Part shown: positions 20,126 through 29,728 of the stretch, piece by piece
Numbering within the stretch: position 1 is the stretch's first letter
How the letters are laid out: each line of letters starts with the position of its first letter
Assembly: GCA_016842005.1 (NCBI GenBank)
Contig: JAENYD010000007.1
Location: 41,567 to 105,566 of the forward strand
Origin: Clostridium thermobutyricum
GTDB taxonomy: Bacteria > Bacillota > Clostridia > Ch29
Direction of reading: 5' to 3'
Length of the DNA: 64,000 nucleotides
Position numbers and translations under genes: made by a program
The notes under the pieces: model-generated
Databases searched by the model: none
What the model saw: the letters and a program-made list of their open reading frames with translations, nothing else
Told to the model about the DNA's origin: nothing

Positions 20126-21499
20126 TTAATATCTTTTCCTTCTGCTTGAAGAAGGAATATTCATATCGTCCCTGTATTTTGCAACCGTCCGCCTGGAAAT
20201 CTCAATCCCCCTGGAGTTCAGGATATCGGTAATCCGCTGGTCACTGACAGGTCTGAAGGGGTCTTCGGCGTCAATAATTTCCCTGATAGCCTCTTTAATA
20301 CTCTCTGAGGAAATTTCATCCCCCATAACATTATTTACCCCGCTGGTAAAAAAGAATTTGAGTTCATAAATACCCCGGGGAGTCTGAACGTACTTGCCGT
20401 TAATAGCCCTGCTGACAGTGGATTCATGAACGCCTATCCTCATGGCAATATCTTTTAATGTAAGGGGTTTCAGGAATCTGATACCCCTTTCCAGAAAATC
20501 CTTCTGACAATCGACAATAGCACTTACGACCCTGAACAAAGTCATTCTCCGCTGCTCAATACTCTTGATGAGCCACAGGGCCGATTCCAGCTTGCTGGTA
20601 ATATACTGGGAAATATTGTGTTGTTCGTTATAGTTCTTCAGAATATTCCTGTAATATGAATTAATGATGAGGCGGGGGGCAGCACTATCATTAACCAGAA
20701 CCAGATATTCTCCGCCAGTCCTTCGCACTACCACATCAGGATTTATATATTTCGTTTCCAATGAATTCCCAAAAGACCTTCCCGGTTTGGGTTCGAGGGT
20801 TTTAATTATATCGTATATTTCCTGCACCTCCCCAGTGGAGATGTTGAACTCCCTCGCTATTTGTTTGAATTTCTTATCTGCCAGATGTTCCAGATGACAT
20901 GATATAATTTCTCTTATAACGGGGTCATCAATGCCCCTGACCTGAAGCTGTATAAGGAGACATTCCGCCAGGCTACGGCATGCTACGCCGGCGGGATCGA
21001 AGGTTTGTATGACTTTAAGTACCTCTTCCACTTCCTCCTCTTTCACCGACAAAATATTGGCGATATCCGAAATACTGCCCCGCAAATAACCGTTCTGGTC
21101 CAGGCATTCAATAATATATTCTCCTATCTTCCTGGTCCGGCCGGGCATAATAGTTATATGCAGTTGAAAGAGAAGGTGATCTCTTAAAGTAGTGATGCTG
21201 GGAATGAAATTCTCATATGAATAATCTTTGTCCCCATCTTCACCGTACTGATAATCTTTTCTTCGGAAGTCGGCATTCCTGACGATCTCTGGAAAAATGC
21301 TGTGTTCCATATTCTCGGTATATGCCTCTTCACCTTCTTCTTCTTTGGTCTCAATCAAAGGATTGCTTTCCAGCTGCTGTTGAATATACTCATTAAGCTC
21401 CAGAGATGGCAACTGAAGAATTTTTATGGCCTGCTGAAGTTCCTGAGTCATTATCAGTTTTTGCGTTTGCTCGAGAGTCAGGTTAAACCCCATCTTCAT
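20126..21499 (-). CDS. rpoN: RNA polymerase sigma-54 factor
   Basis: A 457-residue protein. The N-terminal Gln-rich activator-interacting region (LTLEQTQKLIMTQELQQAIK), the core-binding domain (GYLRGSISDIANIL), the helix-turn-helix (KDIAMRIGVHESTVSRAI) and the C-terminal RpoN box (RRTVAKYRDDMNIP) are all present. It directs transcription that needs AAA+ activators. It lies directly upstream of cggR, a common arrangement in Clostridia. GAGAGG precedes the ATG. Confidence 0.95.
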   Translation of the reverse strand: MKMGFNLTLEQTQKLIMTQELQQAIKILQLPSLELNEYIQQQLESNPLIETKEEEGEEAYTENMEHSIFPEIVRNADFRRKDYQYGEDGDKDYSYENFIPSITTLRDHLLFQLHITIMPGRTRKIGEYIIECLDQNGYLRGSISDIANILSVKEEEVEEVLKVIQTFDPAGVACRSLAECLLIQLQVRGIDDPVIREIISCHLEHLADKKFKQIAREFNISTGEVQEIYDIIKTLEPKPGRSFGNSLETKYINPDVVVRRTGGEYLVLVNDSAAPRLIINSYYRNILKNYNEQHNISQYITSKLESALWLIKSIEQRRMTLFRVVSAIVDCQKDFLERGIRFLKPLTLKDIAMRIGVHESTVSRAINGKYVQTPRGIYELKFFFTSGVNNVMGDEISSESIKEAIREIIDAEDPFRPVSDQRITDILNSRGIEISRRTVAKYRDDMNIPSSSRRKRY

Positions 21500-21612
21500 A
21501 AAAACCTCTCCCCCGGAAAATTAATCTGCTTTTTCCCCCGTTGATTCTTATTATATCATACCTCCCGCCATCATAAAAAGAGTAGATAACCGTTCAACCA
21601 CCAATGAAAAAA

Positions 21613-21641
21613 TTGCTAATAAAATCATTTTCATGTATATT
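21613..21641 (+). promoter_or_regulatory. Promoter of the alpha/beta hydrolase gene
   Basis: TTGCTA (21613-21618) and TATATT (21636-21641) with a 17-base spacer, about 70 bases before the hydrolase start. Confidence 0.45.
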
Positions 21642-21713
21642 CATATGTAGGAAACTGCCAAATAAGTACAAGTTATTGATATTGTATACCCTGAAAGGAG
21701 ATGTGTACGGTAA

Positions 21714-22472
21714 ATGTTTAGTGGAGAGACAACCGGATTTTTTATCGGCAACAGCGGCATCTACAGCCGGATTTTCCGGCCTGCTGGCGGGGATAACTGC
21801 CCCCTGGTCATACTGTTTCACGGTCTCCCGGGCAATGAGACAAATCTCGACATCGCTTATGCCCTCAGGGAGGAAGGATATGCCGTTCTGACCCCCAATT
21901 ACAATGGATGCTGGGGCAGCCGGGGCAGCTACAGGCTTCAGAATATACCTGAAAATGTAGATACTATTCTCAAACATGTCTTTTCAGTGCCATTTCTGAA
22001 AACCTGGGGTATTGACCCGGAGAGGGTAGGTGCTGTCGGACATAGTATAGGCGGATGGGCTTCATTGATCACCCCAAAGATTGATAAAAGGATAAAGGCA
22101 ATAGCGGCACTGGCTCCGGTGATAGACTTCGACAGAATCAGGATATCCGCCCGGGACCTTGCCCCTGAGTTTATAATACCGTTGAAAGATATTACGGTTG
22201 AGCAACTGATTGAAGGATGGACCTGGGCGGGGAAAGAGTGGTCCCCCTTTGACACGATTAAGAAAATGGGTGACCAGTCGCTCATGCTGGTTGCAGCCAC
22301 CGAAGACGAGATCCTTTTCCCCGAAAGCTGCCTGGAGCTGTACAACCAGGTTAAGGCTGCCGGAAGAGATGCAGAATTCTGGGTACTGCACACAGACCAT
22401 TCCTTTGTATCCGAAAGGAAAAAACTCAGAAATCTGGTAGTTGATTATATGCTGCGCAAACTGCCGTTGTAA
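21714..22472 (+). CDS. Alpha/beta hydrolase (esterase or acyl-peptidase type)
   Basis: A 252-residue cytoplasmic hydrolase. The oxyanion-hole motif LFHGLPGNE, the nucleophile elbow VGHSIGGWAS (catalytic Ser), a late Asp (ATEDEILFP) and the final His (HTDHSFVSERK) form a complete triad. The substrate is not predictable. AAAGGAG lies 13 bases before the ATG, a slightly long spacing. It stands alone between the divergent rpoN and the convergent grdD, sharing a bidirectional terminator with grdD. Confidence 0.82.
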   Translation: MFSGETTGFFIGNSGIYSRIFRPAGGDNCPLVILFHGLPGNETNLDIAYALREEGYAVLTPNYNGCWGSRGSYRLQNIPENVDTILKHVFSVPFLKTWGIDPERVGAVGHSIGGWASLITPKIDKRIKAIAALAPVIDFDRIRISARDLAPEFIIPLKDITVEQLIEGWTWAGKEWSPFDTIKKMGDQSLMLVAATEDEILFPESCLELYNQVKAAGRDAEFWVLHTDHSFVSERKKLRNLVVDYMLRKLPL

Positions 22473-22488
22473 CTTATCATAATGCATT

Positions 22489-22519
22489 AAAAAAAAAAGC
22501 AGCCTGGCTGCTTTTTTTT
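22489..22519. terminator. Bidirectional terminator between the hydrolase and grdD
   Basis: AAAAAGCAGC-CTG-GCTGCTTTTT is flanked by long A and T runs, so it can stop transcripts from both sides. It abuts the grdD stop codon. Confidence 0.9.
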
Positions 22520-23696
22520 AACACTCACTTTCCTGGGCAATATATCCGTTCTGACCCAGCAGTTTTATTGCCTTCTCTAGGTCGTTTCCCGCTACCATGA
22601 TAACAGGCCCCGTACAGCCCATCCCTGTCTCTGCGTAAACATCATTCTTCCAGAGTACCTCGGTTGCGCTGTCCAGGTCCAGTATGTCTATACCCGAAAT
22701 GGTAGCATCTACAACCTTTTTAGGAGGAGGCTCCACTCCACCGCCCGCCTCCTGTTTGGGTTGGGATGTCCTTAACCGGGAAATCAGGCTGCCAAGTCCT
22801 GCTTTTTTCGCTGTTTCCAGTTCTGCGGCCGCAACCTGTATCATATTTCCCCTGGCAAGCTTGGCCCCGTACCTGATGGCATTGGCTATCAGCGGTGCTC
22901 CCGAAGCCCTTGAGATAATCAGTACTATCCTGGAATAGTCTTCTCCTATACCGGGACCATAGCCATAGCCTGCGGCTTCATAGCTCCCTCCGGTGGTATA
23001 GGAAGAGAATATTTTTATCAGAAGATTTCCGGTAAGGGTATCTGTAACCATTATATCAGGGGTTCCGGCCAGGAGGTCATTACCCCTCATTACAAATCCC
23101 CCGTCCTCTCTGAGAGATTCAGTAAAGTTGATATGGTATCCGTTCTGATTTAATTGCTTGAGTATCCTCTCGGTCTGCCGTGCACCATCCACATTGAGGA
23201 TACCTACGGTAGGATTTGTGATGCCCATGGTTTTGGCAGTGATTATACCGTATATGGCGTTCTTTACCATGGCTTCAACCCTGTCAACAGCAGAAGTGCC
23301 GGTAGTTGTGGCAATATACATTTCCCTGCCCGTACCGGGAGTCACTACTTTTCCCACAGTGGAAACCCCTACGGGGAAATTGTAATGCAAAGTCACACAG
23401 CAGTCTATTTCCCCTTTATCCAGTAATTCTTCCATCCTGGCATGCATTTCTTCCTGATTATCCGTTTCATAGGTTTCCAGAGTGCTGCCTCCCCCGTCGC
23501 CTATAAGCACCACCTCTATGGAAGGGTCATCTTCGACCGCCATCCGGGCAGCATTAACCAGTTCCCGGGTACCATGCTCACTGCCAAGGGTGGTCAGTCC
23601 CACCCTGGTTCTTTTCCCAAAACTACCTGTTTCCAAACCCTCTGCTATCTGATTGAATACTTTCCCTACTATTTTTTTGATATCTGCATCAGACAT
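22518..23696 (-). CDS. grdD: Glycine reductase complex component C, subunit GrdD
   Basis: A 392-residue subunit of protein C, which with GrdC releases acetyl phosphate from the carboxymethyl-selenocysteine on GrdA. It resembles the phosphotransacetylase/PlsX fold (VVLIGDGGGSTLETY, GVSTVGKVVTPGTGREMY). A conserved Cys pair is seen near the C-terminus (GMGCTGPVIMVAG), the region carrying the acetyl-thioester Cys in this family. GAGGTG precedes the ATG. It is the last gene of the operon and ends at a strong terminator. Confidence 0.92.
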   Translation of the reverse strand: MSDADIKKIVGKVFNQIAEGLETGSFGKRTRVGLTTLGSEHGTRELVNAARMAVEDDPSIEVVLIGDGGGSTLETYETDNQEEMHARMEELLDKGEIDCCVTLHYNFPVGVSTVGKVVTPGTGREMYIATTTGTSAVDRVEAMVKNAIYGIITAKTMGITNPTVGILNVDGARQTERILKQLNQNGYHINFTESLREDGGFVMRGNDLLAGTPDIMVTDTLTGNLLIKIFSSYTTGGSYEAAGYGYGPGIGEDYSRIVLIISRASGAPLIANAIRYGAKLARGNMIQVAAAELETAKKAGLGSLISRLRTSQPKQEAGGGVEPPPKKVVDATISGIDILDLDSATEVLWKNDVYAETGMGCTGPVIMVAGNDLEKAIKLLGQNGYIAQESEC

Positions 23697-23706
23697 GTTC
23701 TCACCT

Positions 23707-25242
23707 CTATTCCTTTAAGAGCTGGGAAGCAAATTCTCTCATGGCCTCTGCTATCAGGGACCTCACCTCTTCCTCGGATATCCCCTTTTCCCTTTGGCCT
23801 TTGCCGCTATTCTTCTCAATAATCACTGAAACTCCGTCAAAGAGATTGGTCATCCTCCCGAGGAACAGGCTGCCTTTACCTACAATCATAGCCCTTTCTA
23901 TCTGATTGTTTTCCATCATGTCTTTACAGTGCCCCAGGAAAGGTACTCCTGACGGTATATGCCCCTGAGTAGGTGCAAAGCCGGGCATGCCATGCTTTTG
24001 AACAAATAAGGGCAGATCGTTTCTTTCTATCTCATTCCTCTTGACTGCCAGTGCCCCTATCATTTTGTAATTGGCTGCAGGTACGTCACCCGCTCCGGCA
24101 GGCACGGTTATTTCGGAATTCTGCATCTCAACGGAATATTTATCTATGTCAGTAATCTTAAGTCCGCCTTTATCCAGAGGCGTTATTACCAGCGAGGTTA
24201 TAACGGCCTGCGGTGAAGAGCCGGTGCCAACCGTATGCCTGCCCACAAGGTCAGTCCTTACAACAGGACTTACCCGGTCATTTCCACTGATAAGCACGGC
24301 AAATCCTCCCAATACGTCCTCCAGAACGGGGAGCCCTTTATTCACATGATCTTTACCGTTCATTCCAAGCTTGGCAACCGCACCACCGGCCACAATTACC
24401 ACATTTTTATAAATCCCGGATGACACCAGAGCGGATGCCTGTATAAAGGCATGGGTGGGAGCGGCGCAAAAACCCCTTGTATCCGCGCCTGTTGCGTTTA
24501 TACAGCCGGCAATTTCAGCTATGGCTTTGGCAAAATTGCCGCCTCCTCTCTGATTCATATCCCCGCAGGCTTCTTCTGAACATTCTATTACATAGTCTAT
24601 TTCTCCGGGGTCTATCTGGTTCAGTTCTAAAAGATTCTTCATGACCAGCATACCCGACGCCTTTGTCACCAGATTTTCAAACATTACATGGGCATTCAGG
24701 TTCACATCCCGGTCATGGGCCTTTTTCACGCAGCCCACCAGCTTACCGCGGTTGTACATACCTTCTGCATGGTGATTATTGACCAGGTCCTCTATCTCCT
24801 TCAGGTCTACACCATCCTTTACCTTCCCGGCTATCTCCTCCCCAAGGCATGGATGAACCGCTATCTTATTCCTTACATCCTGTGCAAAGTCCCTTTCCAG
24901 CCTTACCAGGTCAAAGGCATCGGCCACCTGCATAAGACCAAAAAACTCGTCCTGGGGCATTATCTCCCCAAACCTCCCGAACCTGCTGGCATCTTTTACT
25001 CCGTTCTGATACCAGGGCTGTTTTATATCTCGCAGTTTATCGGGTGACATGCTGCCGATATAGACCTGGTTGGGGGGATATGCTACCACATCATCAAAAT
25101 CTCTCAGGTGCCCGGGCAGCTTCTTCAGATACTCGGAATCAGGGTTGATGGCTTTCTCCATTGTCTGGGTGGTTCCGTTGTTTATTACCATATCAGGGGC
25201 ATGTACCAGTACATAACTTGTATACTTCACAACCGGAAACAT
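23707..25242 (-). CDS. grdC: Glycine reductase complex component C, subunit GrdC
   Basis: A 511-residue subunit of protein C with a thiolase/KAS III-like fold. GFCAAPTHAFIQASALVSSG contains the acyl-carrying Cys, and the Asn-His-rich segments fit the family. I use the ATG at 25240-25242 (MFPVVKYTSYVLVHAPD) because GGAGG sits properly before it; the longer GTG start overlaps the ribosome site. It acts with GrdD to form acetyl phosphate, which acetate kinase turns into ATP. Confidence 0.93.
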   Translation of the reverse strand: MFPVVKYTSYVLVHAPDMVINNGTTQTMEKAINPDSEYLKKLPGHLRDFDDVVAYPPNQVYIGSMSPDKLRDIKQPWYQNGVKDASRFGRFGEIMPQDEFFGLMQVADAFDLVRLERDFAQDVRNKIAVHPCLGEEIAGKVKDGVDLKEIEDLVNNHHAEGMYNRGKLVGCVKKAHDRDVNLNAHVMFENLVTKASGMLVMKNLLELNQIDPGEIDYVIECSEEACGDMNQRGGGNFAKAIAEIAGCINATGADTRGFCAAPTHAFIQASALVSSGIYKNVVIVAGGAVAKLGMNGKDHVNKGLPVLEDVLGGFAVLISGNDRVSPVVRTDLVGRHTVGTGSSPQAVITSLVITPLDKGGLKITDIDKYSVEMQNSEITVPAGAGDVPAANYKMIGALAVKRNEIERNDLPLFVQKHGMPGFAPTQGHIPSGVPFLGHCKDMMENNQIERAMIVGKGSLFLGRMTNLFDGVSVIIEKNSGKGQREKGISEEEVRSLIAEAMREFASQLLKE

Positions 25243-25305
25243 AATATTCACCTCCGAAATATATCCTAGTAAAATGGGTGATGTATAACATCACCCATTC
25301 GCATC

Positions 25306-26616
25306 TTAATCTTCAAATACCGTTTGACCGTGAACTTCTGTCTGCAGCGCTTTAAGGGCCTTCTCCACAAGTTTTCTTCTGAGGGCTTTTTCCTCTTCCT
25401 TTGAAAGTTTCGGATTTCCCAGAGGATGAGGGATGGCTACGGCCGGAATAATTCTGTTAGCCCCCACCGTAAGGGATATGGGAACAACTGTACATACATG
25501 GACTACAGGAATTCCCGCCCTTTCGATCTCCTTCACCATCGTTGCACCGCAACGAGTACAGGTGCCTCAGGTGGAAGTGAGTATAACTGCATCAACTCCG
25601 TCGGATTTAAGTTCTTTAGCGAATTCCTCCGCGAACTTCTTGGCATTTCCTACCGACGTACCGTTACCTACAGTAGCATAGTAATACCTGTGAAGTTCTC
25701 CGATTACCCCTTCCTTCTCCATATCCCTCAGTACGTCCACCGGAAGTACCCTGTCGGGGTCATCATTGGCATATACAGGGTCATAACCGCCGTGGGCGGT
25801 CTGGAAGGTATCGGAAGTCAGGTCGTCTATTCCCTGTATGTCATATTTACCGTATTTGGAAGCACTGGATGCCTCGATTTTGTCAGGATTTCCCTTAGGC
25901 ACAATCCCCCCTGAAGTCACTACTGCAATCTTCAGCTTGGCGGGGTCTCCTATTTGAGGATTGGGCGCTACTCTGTCGAAGTTGGGCATGGGATATTCGG
26001 TTTCATACTTTTCACCCTTCAGCTTTGCCACCATCATGGCAACAGCCCTTTCAGAACCTCTTGCATCTCTGAATATATTCTTTCTTATGCCCTTTTCAAT
26101 CAGGCCTTCTTCAGCCGGTGCCCCCAGTTCTTCTCCTGAGGCAAGCTTTAACGCAACAGCAGCCATGGTGGGAACTGCCTTTCTCATATCTGCGGCAGAA
26201 TTGCCTGTTTTTACAATGCTTATTTCCTTTCTGTACAGGTCAACCCCCGGATTCTCTATATACATTGCGGTAACAACCGGTATGCCCAGCTCTTCTTTTA
26301 CCGCCTTGCATATTGTACCGCAGGCAACACCGTATCTGCCCGCATTAAACGCAGGCCCGGCAACAAATATATCCGGCTGATATTTCTTTATCATATCAAG
26401 AATTGTTTTCTGCGCTTCTGCTATATTTTCATTGAAATAGGAATCGCCACATATAACTGTAGCCACAATCTCTGCCTGATCTCCCAGGGCAGAAGCAAGG
26501 GCCATCCCGGGGCCTACGACCCCTTCTCTAACCTCCGGCCTGACATCGGCTTTTTCTTCGCCGCCCAGACCACCAAAAAACTGATTTATATAGTGTACTA
26601 CCTTATACTTACCCAT
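25306..26616 (-). CDS. grdB: Glycine reductase component B gamma subunit, selenoprotein GrdB
   Basis: A 436-residue selenoprotein. The in-frame TGA at 25567-25569 is codon 350 and reads through as selenocysteine in ILTST-U-GTCTRCGATM, the known GrdB active site. Without recoding the gene would look like two ORFs. GrdB binds the amino group of glycine together with the pyruvoyl group of processed GrdE, then passes the carboxymethyl group to the GrdA selenocysteine. A GCACC/GGTGC stem starts two bases after the UGA. GGAGGG precedes the ATG. Operon position between grdA and grdC is standard. Confidence 0.95.
25544..25569 (-). other. UGA-selenocysteine codon and candidate SECIS stem in grdB
   Basis: UGA followed after one base by GCACC, a 12-base loop and GGTGC. 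A bacterial SECIS is expected immediately downstream of the codon; the exact fold is my prediction. Confidence 0.5.
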
Positions 26617-26647
26617 TGCTACCCTCCTCTCTTTTATTAAGCGCTTC

Positions 26648-27118
26648 CTAATCGTTGTATTTGCAGTATTCTGTACGGATTGACTTCATCTCCTCGATTA
26701 TGGCATCAACATCAAGGACCATTTCCATCATACCTACCTGTTCGTCATACACACCGGCATCAATCTGGTCCTTAATATCCGGTTCAACTATGTGATATAC
26801 TCTGAGCCCTAACTGGACTCCCGCTAACGGACCTGCAAAAGTGGGATCTCCGGCAGTTACGGTTTCTGCGGCCAGTCCTGCTGCTTCAGCTTCGGAAGCC
26901 CCAAGGATTACCACGACATTTTCTGCCCCGTATTTTTCTGCCGCATCTTTTATCCTCTGCTGGTTTTCCAGGTCCATTGCACCGGCCGCAGTTCAGACAA
27001 AGCATTCGGTGCTGGAGAACACGACTTCTGCCTGAGTTGTCTTGAGGCACTCTTCTATGGCAGGACCCGGTACACCATCGCGGTCGCCGATGACAACTAC
27101 TTTTTTGCCCTCTAGCAT
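26648..27118 (-). CDS. grdA: Glycine reductase component A, selenoprotein GrdA
   Basis: A 156-residue selenoprotein. The start ATG at 27116-27118 has AAAGGA upstream and gives [20 protein letters not shown], the GrdA N-terminus. The TGA at 26993-26995 is codon 42 in ECFV-U-TAAGAMD, the conserved Cys-X3-Sec-like active site, so the TGA is a selenocysteine codon. GrdA carries the carboxymethyl-selenoether from protein B to protein C and is re-reduced by the thioredoxin system encoded upstream. Ignoring recoding leaves only the C-terminal 109 residues. Confidence 0.96.
26960..26995 (-). other. UGA-selenocysteine codon and candidate SECIS hairpin in grdA
   Basis: UGA followed 21 bases later by the tight hairpin CTGG-AAAA-CCAG. 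The exact SECIS boundaries are inferred. Confidence 0.45.
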
Positions 27119-27148
27119 CTGTACCATCCTTTCATTTTTTAATTGTGA

Positions 27149-28438
27149 TTATAGATTGGTAGCCGACAGTTTGCTGAAACCCAGTTCGTTGGTGGAACCG
27201 GTTATTATCTGTATTTCTGCTTCTATGCTCCCGTCCTCCTTAAGACTGCCGCTGAAGCCCCCTGCAATAACATCCACATAATCCAGGTGTCCGATGACTT
27301 TTTTGATGGGAGGAAGCTTTATTATTTCATTGGCATTCCCCGCCGTTACAACAGCATCCGCCTTGGGGTCGGCATCGGCCAGGGACTGGGATGCCCCGTC
27401 CCTTCCCGCGTATTCATCGGTTACAATAACTGTTTTTATACCTTCCGCCTCAATCTTCTTGCAGTTCATGATAAGGTCGGTATCCGGATTTCCGAAGCCT
27501 TCTTCGGATATTATTACACCGTCCACGCCCATCATGGCAGCAAGCTTGGCGGACATGTTGGAAGACCTTTCCTTGTCGGCCAGATATACATTTTCGTTGG
27601 TGATTATTACTCCCACAAAATTTATCTCCTTGCCGTGTTTCTCGTAAAGGTCATGAATTATAGGGCTGTTCAAATGGTGGTAGGTTGTGTTCTTATCACA
27701 GGCAGACACACAGTTTCCGCTGACAATGGCTCCATCCATGACCTCTGTCGGATAGATTATTGTAGGGATAATCTGCTTGGCATCCACGCCGTAGACATAT
27801 GTATCATGCAGTAATCCTTGGGACTGAAGCATGTAAACATATGCTACTTTGGGAAGGCTTTCGTACTCCTGCACCTGTTCCAGCAAGGGCTTGGTTTCAT
27901 ATACCTTTACTTCATCGGGACTGACCTCCTTGGCAGCTTCCCCGAGATAAGCCGCCGCCCTCAGGCCGGCCATCCTTACGATCTCCTCGTGCTGGTGAGG
28001 CTCCAGACCTTCAACGGGCTCACAAACCACCACCACATTGCAGGTTTTTGAAAAAGGAGTGAATTCTGCTCCCGGGCCTGTCATATCGATAAGCCCCTCC
28101 TGAAAACCGACAATCTTACCGGTGGTAACCACGGCAGCACCCCTCAGCACATGAGTCCTCCCCGACCCTACAGTATCAACCTTGCTGATGAATCCGGGGA
28201 ATACTCCTCCAGGACCTTCAACCTTTACCCTGGGCTCAATAACATCTTTTACCGGGGTTATTCTTATTTCCTCACCCGGTTTTGCCAGTTCGACATCCAG
28301 CTTGGCATATCTGCTGTCATCACCGGCAACGGTTTTTAGAAGTTCTTCCTTATTGATATAGAGTACTCCTTTGTCAACCTTGGTTGCGTTACCGAACTGC
28401 ACATCTTTAATGTTGATATAGCCTAGTTCTAAACGCAT
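27149..28438 (-). CDS. grdE: Glycine reductase component B proprotein GrdE
   Basis: A 429-residue proprotein. It is cleaved autocatalytically before Cys243 (SGN-CVSACDKNTTYHH), giving two subunits, the new N-terminal Cys becoming a pyruvoyl group that binds the substrate amine. I use the ATG at 28436-28438 because the upstream GTG overlaps the GGGGAGG ribosome site. Being GrdE (glycine) and not GrdG or GrdI (sarcosine or betaine) is supported by the adjoining grdA, grdB and glycine riboswitch. Confidence 0.95.
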   Translation of the reverse strand: MRLELGYINIKDVQFGNATKVDKGVLYINKEELLKTVAGDDSRYAKLDVELAKPGEEIRITPVKDVIEPRVKVEGPGGVFPGFISKVDTVGSGRTHVLRGAAVVTTGKIVGFQEGLIDMTGPGAEFTPFSKTCNVVVVCEPVEGLEPHQHEEIVRMAGLRAAAYLGEAAKEVSPDEVKVYETKPLLEQVQEYESLPKVAYVYMLQSQGLLHDTYVYGVDAKQIIPTIIYPTEVMDGAIVSGNCVSACDKNTTYHHLNSPIIHDLYEKHGKEINFVGVIITNENVYLADKERSSNMSAKLAAMMGVDGVIISEEGFGNPDTDLIMNCKKIEAEGIKTVIVTDEYAGRDGASQSLADADPKADAVVTAGNANEIIKLPPIKKVIGHLDYVDVIAGGFSGSLKEDGSIEAEIQIITGSTNELGFSKLSATNL

Positions 28439-28458
28439 TAGATTCACCTCCCCTTGTT

Positions 28459-28776
28459 TTAAATATATTTCTCAAGCATCTTTTCAATATTTTCAGGTGT
28501 CGCATTGTCCTGGGTAAGCTCTTCTGCCTTCTCACCGTTTTTGTACATGGCTATGGTGGGAAGGCCCAATACCTTCTGCTTGATGGACAGTCTTCTGTTT
28601 TCGGCAGTATTGAGTTTGCAGAACTTTATCTTGTCTCCATACTTTTTGGCCAGTTCTTCCACATGAGGCATCAACGCCTTGCAGGGCACACACTTTGGCC
28701 CCCAGAAGTCCAGCAGCACTGGCTTATCCGATTGGACCACTTCCTGTTCGAAATTATCGGTGTTGATTTCAATCAA
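28459..28776 (-). CDS. trxA: Thioredoxin of the glycine reductase system
   Basis: A 105-residue thioredoxin fold. The active site is FWGPKCVPC (Cys29 and Cys32), differing from the usual WCGPC: the Trp is moved and Gly is replaced by Val. The cis-Pro loop GLPTIAM is intact. I use the TTG at 28774-28776, six bases after GGGAGGTG, since the longer frame adds a non-homologous leader overlapping trxB. It passes electrons from TrxB to the selenoprotein. Atypical active sites are known for thioredoxins in grd operons. Confidence 0.93.
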   Translation of the reverse strand: MIEINTDNFEQEVVQSDKPVLLDFWGPKCVPCKALMPHVEELAKKYGDKIKFCKLNTAENRRLSIKQKVLGLPTIAMYKNGEKAEELTQDNATPENIEKMLEKYI

Positions 28777-28789
28777 CTCTTTCACCTCC

Positions 28790-29716
28790 CTATTCAAATT
28801 TTTCTGCCATATAGTGTTCTGCAGCGACAGCTGCAATAGCGCCATCCGCTGCTGCAGTGACAACCTGCCGCAGCATCTTCTTCCTTACGTCTCCTGCGGC
28901 AAATACTCCGTCCATGCTTGTTCTCATCTCTTCGTCAGTGATTATGTATCCCCGCTCATCGGTTTCCACCAGGTCTTTTACAAGGTCGGAAACAGGGTCA
29001 TAGCCTACGAAAATAAATACTCCGTCTGCCTCAATTTCAGAGATTTCCCCGGTTTTCTTGTTCTTCAGCTTTAACCTTTCGACTATACCGTCTCCCATTA
29101 TCTCTACCGGGACACTGTCCCATATAAAATCAATCTTTTCATTGGCAAAGGCTTTATCCTGAAGGGTTTTGGCCGCTCTCAGCTCATCCCGCCTGTGTAT
29201 AACAGTTACCTTTTCAGCAAATTTGGTAAGGTATAAGGCCTCCTGTATGGCAGAATCGCCCCCGCCAATGACCGCAACATTGAGATCGGTGAAAAAGTCC
29301 GCATCACAGGTGGCGCAGTAGGATACGCCTTTCCCTCTGAGTTCCAGCTCCCCCGGTATTCCCATAAGCCTGGGCTTGGCTCCGGTGGCGATGATTACGG
29401 TTTTTGACCTGTATTCACCGTTTTCGGTAGCAACAGTTTTTATATCCCCTTTGAGTTCAACTTTGGTAACAGCCTCAACTTTGGTCTCCGCTCCAAATTC
29501 TTCAGCCTGTTTTTTCATCCTGGCAGTAATCTCGGGCCCTGTGGGCTGTTCGATGGAACCCGGATAGTTTTCCAGCTCTTCGGTTGTTGCTGCCTGCCCC
29601 CCCCATTTGCCGTGTTCCAGTATAAGGGTTTTGGCCTTGCTCCTTGCGGCATATAAACCGGCAGATAATCCGGCAGGCCCTCCCCCGATAATTATAATAT
29701 CGTATTCCTGTGCCAT
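28790..29716 (-). CDS. trxB: Thioredoxin reductase
   Basis: A 308-residue flavoprotein. FAD-binding GGGPAG (residues 11-16), redox Cys134 and Cys137 in SYCATCDADFF, a second dinucleotide fold (AVIGGGDSAIQEA) and the C-terminal FAD motif GVFAAGDV are seen. It reduces the thioredoxin TrxA with NAD(P)H. AAGGAGG precedes the ATG. It lies between grdX and trxA in the operon. Confidence 0.95.
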   Translation of the reverse strand: MAQEYDIIIIGGGPAGLSAGLYAARSKAKTLILEHGKWGGQAATTEELENYPGSIEQPTGPEITARMKKQAEEFGAETKVEAVTKVELKGDIKTVATENGEYRSKTVIIATGAKPRLMGIPGELELRGKGVSYCATCDADFFTDLNVAVIGGGDSAIQEALYLTKFAEKVTVIHRRDELRAAKTLQDKAFANEKIDFIWDSVPVEIMGDGIVERLKLKNKKTGEISEIEADGVFIFVGYDPVSDLVKDLVETDERGYIITDEEMRTSMDGVFAAGDVRKKMLRQVVTAAADGAIAAVAAEHYMAEKFE

Positions 29717-29728
29717 CCTTATCCCTCC

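Noticed and set aside
25306..25539. Separate 77-residue protein downstream of grdB
   Set aside because: It is the C-terminal part of GrdB after the selenocysteine UGA; the active-site sequence continues in frame.
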